DNA of 64,000 nucleotides from Candidatus Avelusimicrobium vaccinum (GTDB lineage Bacteria > Elusimicrobiota > Elusimicrobia > Elusimicrobiales > Elusimicrobiaceae). This document shows, piece by piece, positions 59,930-64,000 of this stretch. Where the stretch lies: positions 75,660 through 139,659 of the forward strand of contig CADBIY010000002.1 of the NCBI GenBank assembly GCA_902794895.1, written 5' to 3'. The position numbers were made by a program, and so were the translations under genes. Within the stretch, counting starts at the first letter, position 1; each line of letters opens with the position of its first letter. A model generated the notes under the pieces. The model saw only the letters and a list, made by a program, of their open reading frames with translations. It did no database searches and was not told the DNA's origin.

Positions 59930-59963
59930 AGGATAACAAAAGCGGGCGACAACATATTGTCAC
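59930..59963 (-). promoter_or_regulatory. Dyad site 4 with promoter of the micropeptides
   Basis: GCGACAACATATTGTCAC (59946-59963), one base off perfect symmetry. On the minus strand 10 nt separate it from TATCCT (59935-59930). The GCGGGcgaca...tgtcACCCGT flanks extend the symmetry slightly. Confidence 0.72.
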
Positions 59964-59991
59964 CCGTTTTGTTTGTCCGTCAGAGCTGTTT

Positions 59992-61044
59992 TTACTGTTT
60001 CTTAGTCTTAAGGTCTAATACTTGCCCTTTGATATACTCGTAGGCTTTGGGATTCTTGGGGTCGGTTTTTTGGGCCTGGGCCACCACCTCTAACGCCTTA
60101 TCAAATTGCCCCTCATACGCATACATCAAAGCCGCAAAATGGGTTTGCATGGCCTTGTTGTTAATACCCGCGTTAAATAGCCGGATTGCGCTTTCATGCT
60201 GCTTATTTAATATGGCAAAATAAATGCAGTACGTAAGAAGCGTAGAATCCAGTTTATCTTGTTCAAACCCATCCAAGGCATATTTCAAAGCACCTTTATA
60301 ATCTTTTTGGGTATAGCAAATTAGGGCCGCTTGTTTATAAGGCCATACATCTTTTGGGTCATCCTTAATAAGTTTGGCACACTCTTTTAAGGCCTCGCGG
60401 TGTTGTTGCCCCAACCAATGGAAACGAATCATAATTTTTTGAAGTTCACGCTCTTGCCACTTGCGATAGGCACTATTCCTAAAACCTTTATCATCAGCAA
60501 CCTTATTAAATTCTGCAAGTGTCAGTAAAATTTGCAAAGGGGCACGATTTAAACTCCCGTCATCTAAAAAGATAGATAAGACGTTTTCCTTGCTAGCATT
60601 CATCGGCTCCCACTTCCCCGCGGCTTCTTTACGTTTTTTCTGCTCCTTGCGCCCAGCCTTTTCAACCTCTTTTTGAATAGGCAGCACCCATTTACTGGGT
60701 TTGCCTAGTCCTTCGGTAAGCGCATCTAGTGCATCCACAAAATCCAGCGCATTTTCTTTAGTGATGTTAAATTTAGCCCACTCAAAATCATCCCGCACAC
60801 GGTAATTTACATTTTGCGGATTGGGCTTATACAGCGTTAGCCCAGCCTGCTCTAGGGTTTCTATATCGCGCTGAATGGTGCGGCGGCTTACGCCACATTC
60901 CTTAGCGGCGTGATCCAAATTTAGCACACCCTGATTTAAGTCAATCATCAGTTTAATCAGGCGCGAGAGCCCCTTTTTCACGTCCTCATTTTTCTGCTTT
61001 GTTGCCTTTTTAGGCAATTTAGAAAAGTCTTTCTTTGTTTTCAT
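59992..61044 (-). CDS. HTH regulator fused to TPR-like repeats
   Basis: A 350-residue protein. A basic N-terminal tail is followed by a helix-turn-helix of the DeoR/HTH_11 type (VLNLDHAAKECGVSRRTIQR, about residues 40-59), a wing (GLTLYKPNPQNVNYRV) and then helical TPR-like repeats from about 200 (LKECAKLIKDDPKDVWPYKQ, YKGALKYALDGFEQDKLD, AKALEVVAQAQ-type units). There is no WYL domain, although its HTH resembles that of the WYL regulator. AAGGAG precedes the ATG. It lies downstream of the DUF2779 nuclease gene in the same direction, 12 nt after its stop. Confidence 0.75.
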   Translation of the reverse strand: MKTKKDFSKLPKKATKQKNEDVKKGLSRLIKLMIDLNQGVLNLDHAAKECGVSRRTIQRDIETLEQAGLTLYKPNPQNVNYRVRDDFEWAKFNITKENALDFVDALDALTEGLGKPSKWVLPIQKEVEKAGRKEQKKRKEAAGKWEPMNASKENVLSIFLDDGSLNRAPLQILLTLAEFNKVADDKGFRNSAYRKWQERELQKIMIRFHWLGQQHREALKECAKLIKDDPKDVWPYKQAALICYTQKDYKGALKYALDGFEQDKLDSTLLTYCIYFAILNKQHESAIRLFNAGINNKAMQTHFAALMYAYEGQFDKALEVVAQAQKTDPKNPKAYEYIKGQVLDLKTKKQ

Positions 61045-61056
61045 AATTTATCTCCT

Positions 61057-62523
61057 TTATTGTACGCTATCCCGTAGCGCGTCCACTAGTTTTACCATGG
61101 CCCAGGTATCTTGTTCGCAATATTTAAGCAAATCTTTGCGTAGTTGCTCTAACTCGGCGGGCGGTAATTTTTCCGAGTATAACACATCAAAGGCATCCAT
61201 GGCATCGCCGCCGTTGGCAACAGCCATGCCTTCGTAAGTCATATTGGGAACGAGGGCGGGTAAGACCTTCTTGATAGACCAACTACAATGCATTTTAGGG
61301 TGCAAGAAATCCTGCTTAAACGGGTCGCCGGTGTCCATAAAGCGTTCCGTCATGTCCAAAAGGCGTTTAGCATCACTACCCGGCATAGGCAAATCGTGCG
61401 CCATTTCTTTCATGCGTGTCTTTTCAAAAGCCGCATTGTGGGCCAATATAGTGCCACTATTGCCGATATATTTAAGTAAGGCATCTACGCAACCATAGCG
61501 CGGATCCTCTTTTCCCGTAGAAAGATACTCATAATGCTCAAACTTGCCGTTTGGCTCATGTTGCACATGAAGCGAGAATTGGAACGGGATTTGCTGATAG
61601 GGGCGCGAATATTTCCACAAGGGGACAACGGGTTGCGTCGTCTCAAAATCCAAATAATAAAGCGGGTACTCCAGTTTATTAAGCCACGCGGCCACCGCCG
61701 CATGGTCAATATAGGTCTTACCCGTGCGTAATACCTCTACCCAACGGTTATATTTTTCATTATCAAAACTATTCGGCGGCAAATCGGCCACACGCACAAT
61801 TCCCTGCGCCATAAACTTGCGCGCTCGGTTGCCGCGTAACAAGGCAAACACGGAATCTTGCGGAATATCTTTCCAGCAATAGTCGTGGCACTCACAATCC
61901 GCACACCCGCTTTTGTCCAGTTCGACCGTCGGTTCGGGACCCACTAGCAATTTCTTAATATCCTCTAAATTTTCTTCAATATCCTCATCCGAGGAAAGCT
62001 CGCTATCCATGGGTGTTAAAAGGAAAAGTTGTTGCAGGTCCGGCTCATCCGTTTCCATAAAATAGTCGCTATTGATGTGCATTAAATAACAATGCTCCGG
62101 CGTAACCCCACAATGCGTAAGCACATAGCGTTGGATAGAGATGTCGTCCACATAAATGGGATCAATTTCGCGCCCGCTACTTTTTACTTCCACTAAATTC
62201 CACCCGGTAGGTGTTTTTTCCAAAATATCCACAAATACCAAAATACCATTATAGTCAAAAGCGGCCTCGTAGATAGCCGGAACACCTTGCGCCATGAGTT
62301 CCTGCGTGCGTTTAATGGCTTCTTGTGGGTTTTGGTAGCCATCTTTAACCAGTACCCCACTTGGGAAGCGTTTCCAAGCCAGTTCGCCGATTTGGTGTCC
62401 TCTATCAAATATTTTTTGCAAAGCAGGACTTGGCGGCGTAAGCACTTCTTTTTTATTGCGGTACAGCCACAAGCGTTTAGGGCAACTGCGGTATTTTGTG
62501 TATTGTGATTTGGATAAATTCAT
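61057..62523 (-). CDS. DUF2779-type protein: Cas4-like plus DnaQ-like nuclease fusion
   Basis: A 488-residue protein. The N-terminal part opens like Cas4/RecB-family nucleases (SKSQYTKYRSCPKRLWLYRN, with its first Cys) and has the core Asp in ILVFVDILEK, E-x-K in LVEVKSSGREI, and a Cys cluster (GCADCECHDYC, near residue 205) that could hold an iron-sulfur cluster with the first Cys. The C-terminal part has YYLDFETTQPVVPL near 293, LAHNAAFEKTRMKEM near 360 and CEQDTWAMVKLVDAL at the end, the acidic pattern of a DEDD 3-prime exonuclease. The pairing matches the DUF2779 architecture. Function is probably nucleic-acid processing. AGAGG precedes the ATG. Confidence 0.8.
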   Translation of the reverse strand: MNLSKSQYTKYRSCPKRLWLYRNKKEVLTPPSPALQKIFDRGHQIGELAWKRFPSGVLVKDGYQNPQEAIKRTQELMAQGVPAIYEAAFDYNGILVFVDILEKTPTGWNLVEVKSSGREIDPIYVDDISIQRYVLTHCGVTPEHCYLMHINSDYFMETDEPDLQQLFLLTPMDSELSSDEDIEENLEDIKKLLVGPEPTVELDKSGCADCECHDYCWKDIPQDSVFALLRGNRARKFMAQGIVRVADLPPNSFDNEKYNRWVEVLRTGKTYIDHAAVAAWLNKLEYPLYYLDFETTQPVVPLWKYSRPYQQIPFQFSLHVQHEPNGKFEHYEYLSTGKEDPRYGCVDALLKYIGNSGTILAHNAAFEKTRMKEMAHDLPMPGSDAKRLLDMTERFMDTGDPFKQDFLHPKMHCSWSIKKVLPALVPNMTYEGMAVANGGDAMDAFDVLYSEKLPPAELEQLRKDLLKYCEQDTWAMVKLVDALRDSVQ

Positions 62524-62551
62524 ACGTACCTCTTAACTAATCTTACTACTT

Positions 62552-62857
62552 CTAAAAGGCAAAAAACAAAATACTGAGTAATTTGCCATCTTTATCGTAT
62601 AAATCACAAGAATAGGCCAAATCTTTTTTGGTCCATTCCTTCCACTTATTATCTTCGTCTTTTATGAAAAAGTGCAATTTCCCTTTTTCATCCTTTTGCT
62701 GACGGATTTCAAAGTAAAAATCATCATTATCCCACATTCGTCCCCACACAACTTTTTCCCATGGGATACCATTTTGAATCATTCCTTCCGGCCCTCCATG
62801 CGCATGCATAAGGTCCAAAAAACGTTGCATATTTCCTCTAATAGATTCAAATTTCAT
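62552..62857 (-). CDS. Small protein sharing the YDxYDKxGxLIS tail
   Basis: A 101-residue soluble protein starting MKFESIRGNMQRFLDLMHAH with AAGGAGG before the ATG. The C-terminal half carries IKDEDNKWKEWTKKDLAYSC and then DLYDKDGKLLSI, the same tail motif found in the two genes upstream. No function is known. This is the last member of a three-gene tandem family. Confidence 0.6.
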   Translation of the reverse strand: MKFESIRGNMQRFLDLMHAHGGPEGMIQNGIPWEKVVWGRMWDNDDFYFEIRQQKDEKGKLHFFIKDEDNKWKEWTKKDLAYSCDLYDKDGKLLSILFFAF

Positions 62858-62875
62858 ATTAATCCTCCTTACACC

Positions 62876-63625
62876 TCAAATGATTAAATTACCTCTCTTA
62901 TATAACTGACAGGGATGAATAGCACGAGAAATCAAATTGCCTTTTTTATCATACAAATCATAATATTTAATGACGGAAGCCATATCATGGTGTACATCAG
63001 ATCCATAAGGAAAGGTTATGAACATAGGATAAAATGCCTTAAATATAAATTCTCCATCCTCGTCACTCCATTTTACAGCGTAGGTCATTATGGGGCCTAC
63101 AATGATACGGATACATTTTCTATTAAAGCAGTTCCCTTTGAATCTTTTCTTGAATCGATGCCACCAAGAGCATTTATCATGTGTCCCCCATACCGCCTTA
63201 TACACATCTTCCAATTTAAATGATGGTGGCAATTTTGCTTTAAAATTTCGTAGCAGCTTTATTTTCCGTTTTAATTTTTTTTCTTTACCTTTCGTTTCCT
63301 TTTTTGACGTCAACCTTCCCAATAGTTCCAAATCTCCGGTCCTTAGAAATGCCCAATACGCTGAATCTTCCCAAGAGGGACAATACTGCCTTTTGTTGTA
63401 CCACTGTTTGTCATATAGATAAAATACAAACAAAATACCCAATATAGTAAAACGCAAACGCCATCCATATCTATCAAAATAATAATCTTGCTTACATAAC
63501 TCAATCCCCAATTCCCACACATATCCTTTGTAGAGGATATCTATATCGATTTGTTTATTTTTCCAAAATGGAATATGTTGTATTTGCTTAGAAAAGTAGA
63601 TTTTTTCAATATATTTCCAAAACAT
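62876..63625 (-). CDS. Putative single-pass membrane protein with YDxYDKxGxLIS tail
   Basis: A 249-residue, AT-rich, aromatic- and Lys-rich protein. A hydrophobic stretch near residues 55-70 (FTILGILFVFYLYD) is the only likely membrane segment. The C-terminal third (RFKKRFKGNCF, TYAVKWSDEDGEFIFKA, YDLYDKKGNLISRAIH) aligns with the partial gene upstream. AAGGAG precedes the ATG. No family recognised. Confidence 0.6.
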   Translation of the reverse strand: MFWKYIEKIYFSKQIQHIPFWKNKQIDIDILYKGYVWELGIELCKQDYYFDRYGWRLRFTILGILFVFYLYDKQWYNKRQYCPSWEDSAYWAFLRTGDLELLGRLTSKKETKGKEKKLKRKIKLLRNFKAKLPPSFKLEDVYKAVWGTHDKCSWWHRFKKRFKGNCFNRKCIRIIVGPIMTYAVKWSDEDGEFIFKAFYPMFITFPYGSDVHHDMASVIKYYDLYDKKGNLISRAIHPCQLYKRGNLII

Positions 63626-63668
63626 AAAACTCCTTTATGTAATCGTTTGCGTGGTCGATTATATTTCT

Positions 63669-64000
63669 TCAAAAGTAGATGATGTTCCCAATATGTTCAT
63701 AAAGTACATTCCCATATTTATCACTTAAATACCACCGCATTCCACTCGGGGAATATATTTCATGTTTCTTGTAATCATCCGCTTTACTAATCAAATTACC
63801 TTCTTTATCATAAAAATCGTACTCGGCGATAATTTCTGGCAAGAAATATGGTCCGGAAAGCATTCCTCCGATTTCCTCATTAAATAGACCTAAAACCATA
63901 TTCCCGCCGTCCCATTTGGCGGTATAAACCTTCGCTAGGCCAAAACCCACAGCAAAATATTCTTTGGCAATGCTGAAACATTTTTTAAACCGATCGCATA
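63669..64000 (-). CDS. Partial protein with YDxYDKxGxLIS tail
   Basis: The frame is open to the right edge of the window, so the N-terminus is missing; about 110 residues are visible. The shared blocks are RFKKCFSIAKEYF, VYTAKWDGGNMVLGLFNEE and YDFYDKEGNLISKADDYKK, which align with the 62876 gene. It extends about 30 residues beyond that gene's tail (SPSGMRWYLSDKYGNVLYEH). A GTG within the frame at 63950 could be mistaken for a start. Confidence 0.6.
   Translation of the reverse strand, partial: CDRFKKCFSIAKEYFAVGFGLAKVYTAKWDGGNMVLGLFNEEIGGMLSGPYFLPEIIAEYDFYDKEGNLISKADDYKKHEIYSPSGMRWYLSDKYGNVLYEHIGNIIYF

Noticed and set aside
50984-59963. The dyads as a CRISPR array
   Set aside because: Sites are kilobases apart, not regularly spaced, and lie in promoters; no cas genes are present.
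50984-59963. The dyads as LexA boxes
   Set aside because: GCGACA...TGTCGC is not a LexA box type that I know, no lexA is in the window, and the WYL gene is directly beside one site. It cannot be fully excluded without a genome-wide search.
59992-61044. The HTH-TPR protein as the reader of the dyads
   Set aside because: It is not next to any dyad in a divergent layout and has no dyad in its own promoter, whereas the WYL gene does.

Overview
This window looks like a Gram-negative, probably gut-associated bacterium of the Elusimicrobiota. That assignment is inferred from gene content: a type IV pilin-like gene of the kind abundant in Elusimicrobium, lipid A and outer-membrane genes (kdsC, lptF/lptG, an outer-membrane beta-barrel), phosphotransbutyrylase/butyrate kinase fermentation genes, and an AT-leaning composition with short intergenic gaps. 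No 16S rRNA is present, so it is not proven.

Positions 1-46,900 are a housekeeping backbone. It opens with the start of clpC (minus strand), followed by kdsC-tmk-holB-metG, recG, an MscS-like membrane protein, rpsT and a compact uvrC. A frameshifted pilin gene with a 91-bp tandem repeat upstream comes next, then a NupG-like transporter, yajQ, a TPR protein, two tandem P-loop ATPases, an M23 peptidase, ptb-buk, trmJ-lpdA, radC and comF. A 1,762-residue SprA-like outer-membrane protein (the type 9 secretion translocon family) lies divergent to lptF-lptG. Further on are two hexose-phosphate mutases, tmRNA, tRNA-Leu(UAA), psd-pssA, a large secreted protein, corA, an alanine/sodium symporter, a TPR-Ser/Thr kinase, murI-pgeF, a receiver-GGDEF protein, an outer-membrane barrel protein, murB and tRNA-Asp(GUC). 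Several backbone genes have a -10 box ending only 6-7 nt before the ATG and no Shine-Dalgarno, which points to leaderless mRNAs.

From about 46,900 to the end the window is accessory. It carries a DUF3800 protein, a large serine recombinase with its usual DUF2924 partner, and a set of genes that appear to form one regulon. Four copies of an 18-bp dyad (GCGACA...TGTCGC) sit at 51,000, 53,875, 56,085 and 59,946. They serve six promoters, and in every one the dyad edge is exactly 10 nt upstream of a TAnnCT-type -10 box, so the dyad occupies the -35 position. The controlled units would be: an unknown protein leading toward DUF2924 and the recombinase; an ankyrin protein; a double AAA+ ATPase; a winged-helix-like/arginine-deiminase-like/unknown operon; the operon of a WYL-domain regulator with two PD-(D/E)XK nuclease-like proteins and a small membrane protein; and three tiny membrane peptides (21-28 residues) in tandem. 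The WYL regulator is the obvious candidate reader of the dyads. This looks like a coordinated stress or defence island and is the most interesting content of the window. The far end adds an HTH-TPR regulator, a Cas4-like/DnaQ-like nuclease fusion (DUF2779 type) and three small related proteins sharing a YDxYDKxGxLIS motif.

All functions are read from sequence motifs by eye. No database search was run.
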